Below, piece by piece: positions 1 to 6,524 of a stretch of DNA of 10,631 nt. Source of the stretch: an uncultured Ignavibacteria bacterium (GTDB lineage Bacteria; Bacteroidota; Ignavibacteria; SZUA-365); assembly GCA_913060595.1 (NCBI GenBank), contig CAJXSA010000116.1, forward strand, positions 1 through 10,631, written 5' to 3'. Each line of letters starts with the position of its first letter. The stretch's first letter is position 1. The translations under genes were made by a program, and so were the position numbers. The notes beneath the pieces are model-generated. The model searched no databases, was not told the origin of the DNA, and saw only the letters and a list, made by a program, of their open reading frames with translations.

Positions 1-76
1 CGTACTGCTCCAGGTTCGTGATCTTGCTCACCTCGCTGATCGAGTAGTAGAGCTTCTTGATGGAAAAATCCTTCAT
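1..76 (-). CDS. MerR-family transcriptional regulator, N-terminal fragment (runs off the left edge)
   Basis: Reading the minus strand from an ATG at 76-74 gives 25 codons without a stop up to the window edge. The peptide contains KLYYSISEVSKITNLEQY, which matches the first helix-turn-helix of MerR-type regulators, where this pattern is normally followed by 'VLRYWE'. MerR proteins bind DNA as dimers and usually control nearby or unlinked stress and metabolite genes. The effector domain is outside the window, so the ligand cannot be guessed. The upstream sequence (minus strand) has a GGTGG just before the ATG as a possible ribosome binding site. The gene is divergent from the DUF4159 gene, with 231 bases between them. 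The family call rests on a short stretch but a characteristic one. Confidence 0.75.
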   Translation of the reverse strand, partial: MKDFSIKKLYYSISEVSKITNLEQY

Positions 77-133
77 GAGCCACCGGGCGCTTGTGGAGCG
101 ATATCAGAATGTAACTACACGAAATTGAACATG

Positions 134-162
134 CAACACGCCCTGTCGTGCAGGGGCTTGTG
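134..162. other. Imperfect hairpin in the MerR/DUF4159 intergenic region
   Basis: The 231-base gap between the two divergent genes (77-307) holds one visible secondary structure. CCCTG at 141-145 faces CAGGG at 151-155 across a 5-base loop, and the outer stem continues imperfectly (CACG against CTTGTG). No T-run follows on either strand, so it is not a normal intrinsic terminator. It could be part of a leader or operator between the two genes, or chance. I could not find a convincing promoter pair in this gap. Confidence 0.2.
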
Positions 163-307
163 AACTCGAATCTGTAATGCGTGTTTGATCGGTCCGCTAC
201 CGTGACGGGCATCATGCGACACTCGAAGTTTCTGCCACAGGGGATTGCAAATCGTTGCGGAGCATGCGCCTGCCCATGAATAATCACCTTGCGCTGAAGA
301 CGGGCGC

Positions 308-1048
308 ATGGTAACTTTCGCTTCTATGATTACGCATGTCAACGTGTTTTCCCCGAATAGAGTGCGCACAGCCGTGCTTGGCCTCCTTCTCTGCACCCTG
401 CTCGCCGCGACTGCGGGCGATGTCCTCGCGCAGTCGGTCAACACGCAGGGAAGCCGCTTCGTCATCGCACGCCTGAAATACGAAGGCGGGGGCGACTGGT
501 ACAACGATCCCTCCAGTGAACTGAACATGCTGCGCTTCCTCAGCAAGAATACGGACATCGACGTGGATGTGCGCACGGAGGTGTTCGTGGAAGCGGGCAG
601 CGAGAAGCTGTTTTCCTACCCTTTCGTCTTCATGACCGGACACGGCAGCATCCGTCTCTCCGACCGTGAGGCGCAGAACCTTCGCGCCTATCTCGAAAAC
701 GGCGGTTTTCTCTACGTGGACGATGATTACGGCTTCGACAAGGCTTTCCGGCGGGAAATCAAGAAGGTCTTCCCGGACAAGGAGCTGGTGGAACTGCCGT
801 TCGACCACGGCATATACAGCGTGCATTTCAATTTTCCGAACGGACTGCCCAAGATACACGAGCATGACAAAAAAGCGCCGCAGGGCTTCGGCATGTTTCA
901 CGAGGGACGCCTGGTGCTTTTCTATTCCTATGAATCCAACCTGGCCGACGGCTGGGCTGATCCCGATGTGCACAAGAACCCGGAAGACGTGCGCCTCAAA
1001 TCCCTGCAGATGGGACTGAACATCATCGTATGGGCGCTGACGCAATGA
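308..1048 (+). CDS. DUF4159 domain-containing secreted protein
   Basis: This 246-residue protein starts with a positively charged segment (R18, R20) and a hydrophobic stretch, then an AXA-like site VLA-QS, so a signal peptide cleaved after about A41 is predicted. The rest (48-246) matches DUF4159, a domain related in fold to class I glutamine amidotransferases. Visible family signatures are RLKYEGGGDWYNDPS (55-69), the M-T-G-H-G turn (109-113), GGFLYVDDDYG (132-142) and the closing MGLNIIVWALTQ. The usual catalytic Cys of an amidotransferase is not seen, so enzymatic activity is doubtful. Family function is unknown. The start is uncertain: ATG 308 has only a weak GAAGA-like site, and ATG 326, GTG 344 or GTG 362 would also keep the signal peptide. 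The stop overlaps or abuts the DUF4175 start, so the two are very probably co-translated. Confidence 0.85.
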   Translation: MVTFASMITHVNVFSPNRVRTAVLGLLLCTLLAATAGDVLAQSVNTQGSRFVIARLKYEGGGDWYNDPSSELNMLRFLSKNTDIDVDVRTEVFVEAGSEKLFSYPFVFMTGHGSIRLSDREAQNLRAYLENGGFLYVDDDYGFDKAFRREIKKVFPDKELVELPFDHGIYSVHFNFPNGLPKIHEHDKKAPQGFGMFHEGRLVLFYSYESNLADGWADPDVHKNPEDVRLKSLQMGLNIIVWALTQ

Positions 1049-1053
1049 AAGGA
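1048..1053 (+). promoter_or_regulatory. Shine-Dalgarno site that favours the 1060 start of the DUF4175 gene
   Basis: AAAGGA lies six bases before ATG 1060, an ideal ribosome-binding spacing, and a second GGAG follows directly. The competing ATG 1045 makes a four-base ATGA overlap with the DUF4159 stop but has no visible Shine-Dalgarno sequence. ATG 1030 lies deeper inside DUF4159. The core sits on the DUF4159 stop codon, so ribosomes finishing DUF4159 could re-initiate here. Confidence 0.5.
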
Positions 1054-1059
1054 CAGGAG

Positions 1060-4000
1060 ATGCAGGACACAGGCAAGCTGGAGAATTACAATGCGATCAT
1101 GAACGCGCTGCGCGGAGTGCGCGCGCGCGAGGAGTCCGCCGCACTGCGCCGGGCGCTGTTCCTGACCGCGGCCGTGACGCTGGGCATACTGCTCGTCGCC
1201 GTTGCCCTCGAGGCCGTGATGTACTTCGACATCGCGGGACGTACGGTGCTGTTCTCCCTCGCCGCCGCCGGTGCGCTGACCGCTGCCGGCATTTTTCTGC
1301 TTCCCGCCCTGGCGCCGCGCATCTCCGCCGCACGTCGGAAATCCGAGGACACCGTTGCGCTCGAAGTCGGCGCGCATTTTCCGCAAATCAAGGACCGTCT
1401 GCTCAACGCCATGCAGGTCTTTCGTGAAATGCGCAAGGAGAAGCATGTGGCATGGTCTCCCGCGCTGGTGGACGCCGGTTTTCGCGACGTCGCCGACGCG
1501 TTCGAACGACTCGATCTCCGTCCTGTCGTCGATACGCGTCCCGCGCGTGTGGCGGGCCGCACCTTCCTGATCACCATTGCCGTCGCCGTCGCGGCGTTCG
1601 CGATGCTGCCGACGACCATGGGCGGGGCGTTCTGGCGCGTCATGCAGTTTCGCACGGATTTCGCACCGCCCGCCCCCTTCGAGTTCATCGTAGAGCCCGG
1701 AGACGTCGAGGCCGTCAAAGGCGAGACGCTGCAGCTGCGCGCAACGACCACGGCTTCCGAGCAGCCGGACATCACGTTCTACCTCCGCGAAGACGCGCAG
1801 GAGGAATTCGACGCCGTGGCCACGGTACGCGACAGCAGCGGACAGTGGACGCACGAGCTCGGCGGTCTGCGCCGCTCGCTGATCTACTATGCCGAAGCCG
1901 CGGGCTACCGCAGCCGGCAGTACCGCATTGACGTGGTGGATCGTCCCTTCGTACGCGCCCTGCGTGCCCGCCTGACCTTCCCGTCGTACGCGGGACTCTC
2001 CCCGCGCTATCTCGACGACAACGTGGGCGACGTCGCGGCGCTCGCCGGCACGCGTGTCACGCTCGACGTCACGGTGAGCAAAGAGGTTCGCAGCGCTGTC
2101 CTGGTCTTCAGCGACAGCACCGAAGTCCCGATGGAAGTGGACGCGCTGCGTGCGCAGGCTTCCTTCGTCCTGCGGACTGATGCGTCCTATCACGTGGCGC
2201 TGACGGATGCAGGCGGCATCGCCAATGCCAATCCCATCGAGTACAGTCTCTCCGTGCTCCCTGATCTCGGTCCCACGGTGGACATTATCGAACCGGGCCG
2301 CAACAGCAATCTCGACGAGAGCATGCGTCTGCCGCTGCTCATGCGCATCACCGACGACTACGGTTTCTCCAGGCTCGTGTTGAAATACCGCCTCGCCGCA
2401 TCCCGCTATGAAAAGCCGCATGAGGAGTACAGCACGATAGAAATTCCTCTCCCGACCGCGCGTGATCGCGAGATGGAGGTGCCGTGGATATGGAACCTCA
2501 CATCGCTCAGCCTCGTGCCCGAGGACGTGGTCAGCTACTACGTGGAGATCTACGACAACGACAACGTCACCGGTCCCAAGGTCGGACGCAGCCAGGTTTA
2601 CGCCCTGCGCCTTCCCTCCCTCGAGGAAGTGTTCGCCCGCGCGGACGCCGAGCAGGAAGAGGCCGTCGAGAACCTGGAGGAAACGCTCAAGGCTGCCGAG
2701 GACGTGCAGCGCGAACTCGATGCCCTGCGCCAGGAGATGAAGCAGCAGAACGCGGAAAAACTTGACTGGCAGCAGCAGAAGAAGCTCGAAGAGCTGATGA
2801 AGCGCCAGGAAGAGATGATGAAGGATGTCAAGGAGGTCAACGAGCAGCTGAGTGATCTCAAGGAAGACATGCAGAAGCAGAACATGATCTCCGAGGAAAC
2901 GCTGCAGAAGTACCAGGAACTCGAGCAGCTCATGAAGGAAGTGGACGCCCCGGAGCTGCGCGAGGCACATGAACGGATGCAGGAAATGATGAAGCAGATG
3001 TCGCCCGAACAGATGAAGGAGGCGATGGAGAACTTCAGCTTCAATGAGGAGAATTTCCGAAAAAGCATCGAACGCACCATCGATCTGCTCAAGCGCATTC
3101 AGATCGAGCAGAAAGTGGACGAGCTCACCAAGAGAGCTGACGAGATGGCGAAACAGCAGGAAGACCTCGCCGAACGCACCGAGAACGCGAATCCGTCTGA
3201 CCAGGACCAGCTTGACCGTCTTGCCGACGAACAGCGGCAGATGAAGGAGCAGATGGCAGCCATGGACCGCGAGATGAAGGAACTGCAAAAGAAGATGGAG
3301 GAATTTCCGCAGGAAATGCCGCTCGACGAAATGCGCGAGGCGCAGTCGGAAATGAACCTGGCGCAGATGCAGCAGTCGATGAACAATTCGGCCAGCCAGT
3401 GCCAGGGAGGCAACTGCAAGGGCGCATCGCAGCAGCAGAAGAAAATGGCCGAGCAGATGCGCAAGTTCCAGAAGAAAATGCAGAAGGTGAAAAAGAAGCT
3501 GAACCAGAACATGCAGCAGATGGTGCAGCGCGGTTTCCAGAAAGCGCTGAAGGAAGTGCTGGAGATGTCCAAGAAGCAGGAGGACCTGAAAAACCGCGTG
3601 CAGCAGATGCCGGTCAATTCCCCGCAGTTCCGTGAGGCCACGCGTGAGCAGATGGAGCTGATGGAGCAGCTCAACCAGACCGGCAACGAGCTGATGGAAC
3701 TGGCGAAAAAGACCTTCGCCGTCAATCAGCAGATGGCAAAGCATCTCGGACAGGCAATGAAGAAAATGCAGGAGTCCATGAAGAGCATGCAGAACCGCGA
3801 TCAGCGCTCCGGCGGACAGCAGCAGGGCGGCGCGATGGCCGAACTGAATGAAGCTGCCAAGCAGCTGGCCAAGGCCATGCAGTCCTCCTCGCAGGGCGGC
3901 AGTTCCATGGGAGGTTCGCTCATGCAGCAGCTGCGTCAGATGGCCCAGCAGCAGATGGACATCAACGGCAGCATGCCGAATCCCTCGAGCGGCAGCTCCA

Positions 4001-4458
4001 TGCAGGAACGCCAGAGACTGCAGCGTCTCATGCAGCAGCAGGCGGCCATGCAGAAATCCCTGCAGCAGCTCAACGAGGAAGCAAAGCGCAGTGAAGAAGG
4101 GAAGCGCATCACCGGCGATCTCGAGCGCATCGCCGAGGAGATGCAGGAGGTCGTCCGCGACATGCAGCAGAACAACGTCAATCCCAACACGCTGCAGAAG
4201 CAGGAGCCGATTCTTTCCCGCCTGCTCGACGCCTCCCGTTCGATGCGCGAGCGCGACTGGGAAGAACGCCGCAGATCGCGCACGGGGGAAGACGTCGCAC
4301 GCCGCACGCCCGGACAGCTCTCTGACGAACTCACCGATCCCGCGCAGGCGATTCGTTCCGATCTGCAGAAAGCGGTCAGCGAGGGCTATTCGCGCGACTA
4401 CGAAGTGCTGATCCGTCGCTACTTTGAGCGCCTGGAGGAAGTGATTACGCGGGATTAG
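1060..4458 (+). CDS. DUF4175-family large membrane-anchored coiled-coil protein
   Basis: About 1,132 residues from ATG 1060 (1,137 from ATG 1045). Three hydrophobic helices are visible near residues 31-52, 62-85 and 165-187. With Arg/Lys-rich flanks this puts the N-terminus and the 85-165 loop in the cytoplasm and everything after residue 190 in the periplasm. Residues ~200-515 look like beta-sandwich repeats (FEFIVEPGDVEAVKGETLQL; LTFPSYAGLSPRYLDDNVGDV; DDYGFSRLVLKYRL). Residues ~520-960 form a very long Met/Gln/Glu/Lys-rich coiled coil, followed by a Gly/Ser/Gln linker and a C-terminal helix ending YFERLEEVITRD. The layout matches DUF4175-type proteins of unknown function. The only two cysteines form a CX4C motif inside the coil (codons 3400-3402 and 3415-3417). 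The last codons are made of repeat-like sequence. Coupling to DUF4159 suggests a shared envelope role, possibly a scaffold; this is inference. Confidence 0.75.
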   Translation: MQDTGKLENYNAIMNALRGVRAREESAALRRALFLTAAVTLGILLVAVALEAVMYFDIAGRTVLFSLAAAGALTAAGIFLLPALAPRISAARRKSEDTVALEVGAHFPQIKDRLLNAMQVFREMRKEKHVAWSPALVDAGFRDVADAFERLDLRPVVDTRPARVAGRTFLITIAVAVAAFAMLPTTMGGAFWRVMQFRTDFAPPAPFEFIVEPGDVEAVKGETLQLRATTTASEQPDITFYLREDAQEEFDAVATVRDSSGQWTHELGGLRRSLIYYAEAAGYRSRQYRIDVVDRPFVRALRARLTFPSYAGLSPRYLDDNVGDVAALAGTRVTLDVTVSKEVRSAVLVFSDSTEVPMEVDALRAQASFVLRTDASYHVALTDAGGIANANPIEYSLSVLPDLGPTVDIIEPGRNSNLDESMRLPLLMRITDDYGFSRLVLKYRLAASRYEKPHEEYSTIEIPLPTARDREMEVPWIWNLTSLSLVPEDVVSYYVEIYDNDNVTGPKVGRSQVYALRLPSLEEVFARADAEQEEAVENLEETLKAAEDVQRELDALRQEMKQQNAEKLDWQQQKKLEELMKRQEEMMKDVKEVNEQLSDLKEDMQKQNMISEETLQKYQELEQLMKEVDAPELREAHERMQEMMKQMSPEQMKEAMENFSFNEENFRKSIERTIDLLKRIQIEQKVDELTKRADEMAKQQEDLAERTENANPSDQDQLDRLADEQRQMKEQMAAMDREMKELQKKMEEFPQEMPLDEMREAQSEMNLAQMQQSMNNSASQCQGGNCKGASQQQKKMAEQMRKFQKKMQKVKKKLNQNMQQMVQRGFQKALKEVLEMSKKQEDLKNRVQQMPVNSPQFREATREQMELMEQLNQTGNELMELAKKTFAVNQQMAKHLGQAMKKMQESMKSMQNRDQRSGGQQQGGAMAELNEAAKQLAKAMQSSSQGGSSMGGSLMQQLRQMAQQQMDINGSMPNPSSGSSMQERQRLQRLMQQQAAMQKSLQQLNEEAKRSEEGKRITGDLERIAEEMQEVVRDMQQNNVNPNTLQKQEPILSRLLDASRSMRERDWEERRRSRTGEDVARRTPGQLSDELTDPAQAIRSDLQKAVSEGYSRDYEVLIRRYFERLEEVITRD

Positions 4459-4510
4459 ACGGATTACGCAGAGGCTTTACCACGGATTACGCGGATTACA
4501 CAGAGATAAG
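4441..4510 (+). repeat. Left arm of long inverted repeat flanking the GxxExxY gene
   Basis: This arm is made of repeated GGATTAC-type words and contains CAGAGGCTTTACCACGGATT and ACACAGAGAT. It pairs with 4935-5005: by hand count, 4461-4505 matches the reverse complement of 4941-4985 at 40 of 45 positions. It is also nearly the same as the left arm of the element at 7347-7512 (4461-4507 against 7366-7412, 43 of 47 by hand). The arm begins inside the DUF4175 coding sequence and supplies its last five codons and stop. Confidence 0.85.
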
Positions 4511-4557
4511 GTCAGGGGAACGGTTCTTTTTCAATTATTTACTTAGGGAGAATTGTC

Positions 4558-4932
4558 ATGCAGATGAACGATCTGACATTCAAAATCATTGGCTGCGCCT
4601 ATACGGTGCATAGCGAACTGGGTCCGGGACTGCTTGAAAGTGCGTACCGGACGTGCCTGGAATATCAGTTGCGGCAGGAAGGGCTTGACTGTGTGAGTGA
4701 ATTGCCGCTTCCCGTACGCTTTCACGATATTGAGATGAAGGTTGGGTACAGAGTCGACCTGCTAGTCGAGGACCGCGTTATCGTCGAACTCAAGGCCGTC
4801 GAGAAAATCTGCAAAGTCCACGAAGCGCAGCTGCTCACCTACCTGCGCCTCAGTGGCCGCACTCACGGCCTTCTGTTCAACTTCAACGAAGCCAACCTGC
4901 GCAACGGTCTGAAACGAATGATCAACACATAG
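4558..4932 (+). CDS. GxxExxY protein (PD-(D/E)XK nuclease-like superfamily)
   Basis: This 124-residue protein carries the family signature G24-L-L-E27-S-A-Y30. The remaining core of a PD-(D/E)XK fold follows: D67 in GYRVDLLVED, then E77-x-K79 in VIVELKAVE, with Q91 and Y95 in HEAQLLTYLRLSG. All putative metal and catalytic positions are present, so the nuclease fold appears intact; true nuclease activity of the family is not established to my knowledge. Length is normal for the family. The start is well supported by AGGGAG at 4545-4550, seven bases before the ATG. The gene sits alone between two long inverted repeat arms, and its neighbours are unrelated by function. The leader (4511-4557) is clearly more AT-rich than the surroundings. 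Both facts suggest the gene arrived as a cassette, though no recombinase is present. Confidence 0.9.
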   Translation: MQMNDLTFKIIGCAYTVHSELGPGLLESAYRTCLEYQLRQEGLDCVSELPLPVRFHDIEMKVGYRVDLLVEDRVIVELKAVEKICKVHEAQLLTYLRLSGRTHGLLFNFNEANLRNGLKRMINT

Positions 4933-4934
4933 TT

Positions 4935-5005
4935 GTTATTCTCTGCGTAATCTGCGTAATCTGTGGTAAAGCATCTGAGTAATCCTCCACAATCCGGGTA
5001 ATCCC
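4935..5005 (-). repeat. Right arm of long inverted repeat flanking the GxxExxY gene
   Basis: This is the reverse-oriented partner of 4441-4510. It carries GCGTAATCTGTGGTAAAGC and CATCTGAGTAATCC. It resembles the right arm at 7451-7495 (37 of 45 positions by hand). It begins three bases after the GxxExxY stop and ends one base before the ATG of the MTH1187-type gene, so it fills nearly the whole 74-base gap. I saw no direct target-site duplication outside the two arms. Confidence 0.85.
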
Positions 5006-5006
5006 A

Positions 5007-5309
5007 ATGCATGTGATCGCCGACCTCACCATCGTCCCCCTCGGAGTGGGCATTTCCGTTTCCCCCTACGTCGCGGCCTGCGAGAAAATTCTCAAGGAAG
5101 CCGGACTGCATACGCATCTGCACGCGTACGGCACCAATATCGAAGGTGAATGGGACGATGTGTTCGCTGCCGTCAAACGCTGTCATGAGGTTATTCACGA
5201 AATGGGCGCCCCCCGCGTTTCCTCCAACATGAAATTCGGCACGCGCACAGACCGCCCGCAGACCATGGACGACAAAATCCGCAGCGTCGAGGAAAAACTC
5301 GACCGCTGA
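5007..5309 (+). CDS. MTH1187/UPF0045-family thiamine-binding-type protein
   Basis: A 100-residue protein, full length for the family. It matches MTH1187/UPF0045 throughout: MHVIADLTIVPLGVG at the N-terminus, SVSPYVAACEKILKEAGL, the HAYGTNIEGEWDDVF segment, the KRCHEVIHEMGAPRV segment and the closing DRPQTMDDKIRSVEEKLDR. Members have a small ferredoxin-like fold, form tetramers, and some are reported to bind thiamine or its pyrimidine moiety; they are cytoplasmic. No thiamine biosynthesis or transport gene and no TPP riboswitch is seen nearby, so the ligand is not supported by context. The ATG lies directly after the repeat arm and has no clear Shine-Dalgarno sequence (only a GGGT within the repeat), so translation may be weak or the repeat may have replaced the native leader. 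It converges on the barrel gene. Confidence 0.88.
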   Translation: MHVIADLTIVPLGVGISVSPYVAACEKILKEAGLHTHLHAYGTNIEGEWDDVFAAVKRCHEVIHEMGAPRVSSNMKFGTRTDRPQTMDDKIRSVEEKLDR

Positions 5310-5321
5310 TTCCGCGGAGAT

Positions 5322-5427
5322 AAAGGCAACCACAGCGTACACAGAGTCCGGCACAGAGTGCACAAAGGATTTCTGCCATTGTCTCTGTGAACTCTGTGCT
5401 TCCTTTGTGTTCTTTGTGGTTGCCTTT
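5322..5427. repeat. Long imperfect inverted repeat between convergent genes
   Basis: The left arm starts AAAGGCAACCACA at 5322 and the right arm ends TGTGGTTGCCTTT at 5427, a perfect 13-base outer match. Inside, ACACAGAG/GCACAGAG words on the left face CTCTGTG/CTTTGTG words on the right, around a centre near 5370-5383. The element occupies the gap between the convergent MTH1187-type and barrel genes and includes two bases of the barrel gene's stop codon. It is the same style as the other two elements but its arm sequence differs, so it is a different subfamily. As RNA it would fold into one long hairpin from either strand and may act as a bidirectional terminator or RNA-end protector; there is no long T-run. 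Confidence 0.8.
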
Positions 5428-6475
5428 AGAAGATTTGGCCGAAGTTGAGATAGAACCCGATGGCGTCTTCGCTCCAGCCGAGGTCGGCGCGGGTGACGAA
5501 GGTGTCGAAGATGAGCCGGAGTCCTGCGACGGGGGTGAGTATCCAACGTCCCGTGGGGAGATCGGCAATATCCGGCGCGACACTGCCCGCATCGAGCGCG
5601 ACGATGCCGCCGAGACGCCAGTAAATCGGAAATCGAAGCTCGGAGTTGATCACCACGCTGCTGCGATCCAGGAAACGGTCTTTGGGTATGCCACGCACGG
5701 TGCTGTTTCCGCCGATCGGCAGCATGTGCTGTACGGGAATATCGTCTCCGTGCATTGCCTGCAGTCCCAGGCGGAGCGCACCGATCAACGCCCCGAATCC
5801 GTGATAGTACTGTGTCCATGCTGCGGTGCGCGTCCAGTCGCGACCGATCGCAGTAAGTGCAAAGGCCTGTTCGACCTCTCCCTGCAGCACGACGCCCTGT
5901 GATGGATTGAGCACGCTGTTTCGCGTGTCGTAGCGCAGCTGCAGTGTGGCCGATGTGATGTCCACGCTGCCGGCGTTCGTTTCCAGCATTCGCAGCCGGC
6001 TGCCGTCTTCGAAGCCGTACGACCAGATGCGCTTGAAACGCAGCAACAGCTGTCCGATCACATGGGGAGTGAAGCCGCGGCTTGCGGCAAGCGTCAGTTC
6101 CAGGGGCTCGAAGGTGTAATGCTCCCTGTTGTCGAAGCGCGCGTCGGGACCGACGCCGAAGAAACTGTTGGTGATCATCTTGTCATAGTCCATAACGACG
6201 TCGACGGCAAGCGGGTAGGCGCTGCCCTGCCGCAGTTCCGCGTCAGGCCAGGATGCCCCGATGCGCACCCAGCGTTCTCCCTTGGTGCTGAGAAAGAGGG
6301 TAAGGTCGAAGGATTCCCGTGATCCGAGTGCGTTGCGCAGCACGCCCTTGTAGCCCGCACCGAATCCGGTGTCCGTGTCGTACATCGCGAAGGGGAGGTG
6401 GTCGAAGGCTGCGTCTTCTTCCTGGGCATGCAGCATGACAGGCAGAAACAGCATGAGCATGATGATACGTCGCAT
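5426..6475 (-). CDS. BamA/TamA-like outer-membrane beta-barrel protein without POTRA domains
   Basis: A 349-residue protein with a clear signal peptide (MRRIIMLMLFLPVMLHA, cleaved before QEED). The mature part is a run of amphipathic beta strands ending in Phe (YLNFGQIF), typical of outer-membrane barrels. The Omp85/surface-antigen signatures are present: RYDTRNSVLNPSQGVVLQGEVE (about 181-202) and GGNSTVRGIPKDRF (255-268) with the conserved V-R-G of the barrel's inward loop. There are no POTRA repeats between the signal peptide and the barrel, and the protein is short for BamA. This fits the small POTRA-less barrels found in Bacteroidota. It is unlikely to be the main assembly machine; its substrate is unknown. 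GGAG at 6483-6486 (minus strand) lies seven bases before the ATG and supports the start. The gene is divergent from the glycosyltransferase. Confidence 0.85.
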   Translation of the reverse strand: MRRIIMLMLFLPVMLHAQEEDAAFDHLPFAMYDTDTGFGAGYKGVLRNALGSRESFDLTLFLSTKGERWVRIGASWPDAELRQGSAYPLAVDVVMDYDKMITNSFFGVGPDARFDNREHYTFEPLELTLAASRGFTPHVIGQLLLRFKRIWSYGFEDGSRLRMLETNAGSVDITSATLQLRYDTRNSVLNPSQGVVLQGEVEQAFALTAIGRDWTRTAAWTQYYHGFGALIGALRLGLQAMHGDDIPVQHMLPIGGNSTVRGIPKDRFLDRSSVVINSELRFPIYWRLGGIVALDAGSVAPDIADLPTGRWILTPVAGLRLIFDTFVTRADLGWSEDAIGFYLNFGQIF

Positions 6476-6487
6476 GGCATGTCTCCG

Positions 6488-6500
6488 TTGTTGTCAACAA
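6488..6500. promoter_or_regulatory. Perfect 6-base inverted repeat in the barrel gene's leader
   Basis: TTGTTG-T-CAACAA reads the same on both strands around one central base. It lies just upstream of the ribosome binding site of the barrel gene (minus strand), 13 bases before its ATG. It could be an operator half of a small regulator or a short leader hairpin affecting ribosome access. Such a site can arise by chance. Confidence 0.25.
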
Positions 6501-6524
6501 GGTAGGAAACGAATTTCTGCGATA

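Noticed and set aside
928..3744. Very long minus-strand open frame (about 938 codons) opposite the DUF4175 gene
   Set aside because: It is Leu/His-rich only because CAG, GAG and AAG codons of the coiled coil read as Leu codons on the other strand. It has no signal, domain or ribosome site, and the plus strand has a clear family match.
4543..4725. Minus-strand 60-codon open frame opposite the start of the GxxExxY gene
   Set aside because: No domain or ribosome site; it lies fully across a well-supported gene.
4441..5005. Possible CRISPR array or tandem satellite from the GGATTAC words
   Set aside because: The words are irregularly spaced, arranged as two opposed arms, and there are no unique spacers of even size.
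5007..5309. Thiamine (TPP) riboswitch ahead of the MTH1187-type gene
   Set aside because: The upstream space is filled by the repeat arm and no TPP riboswitch core words were found.
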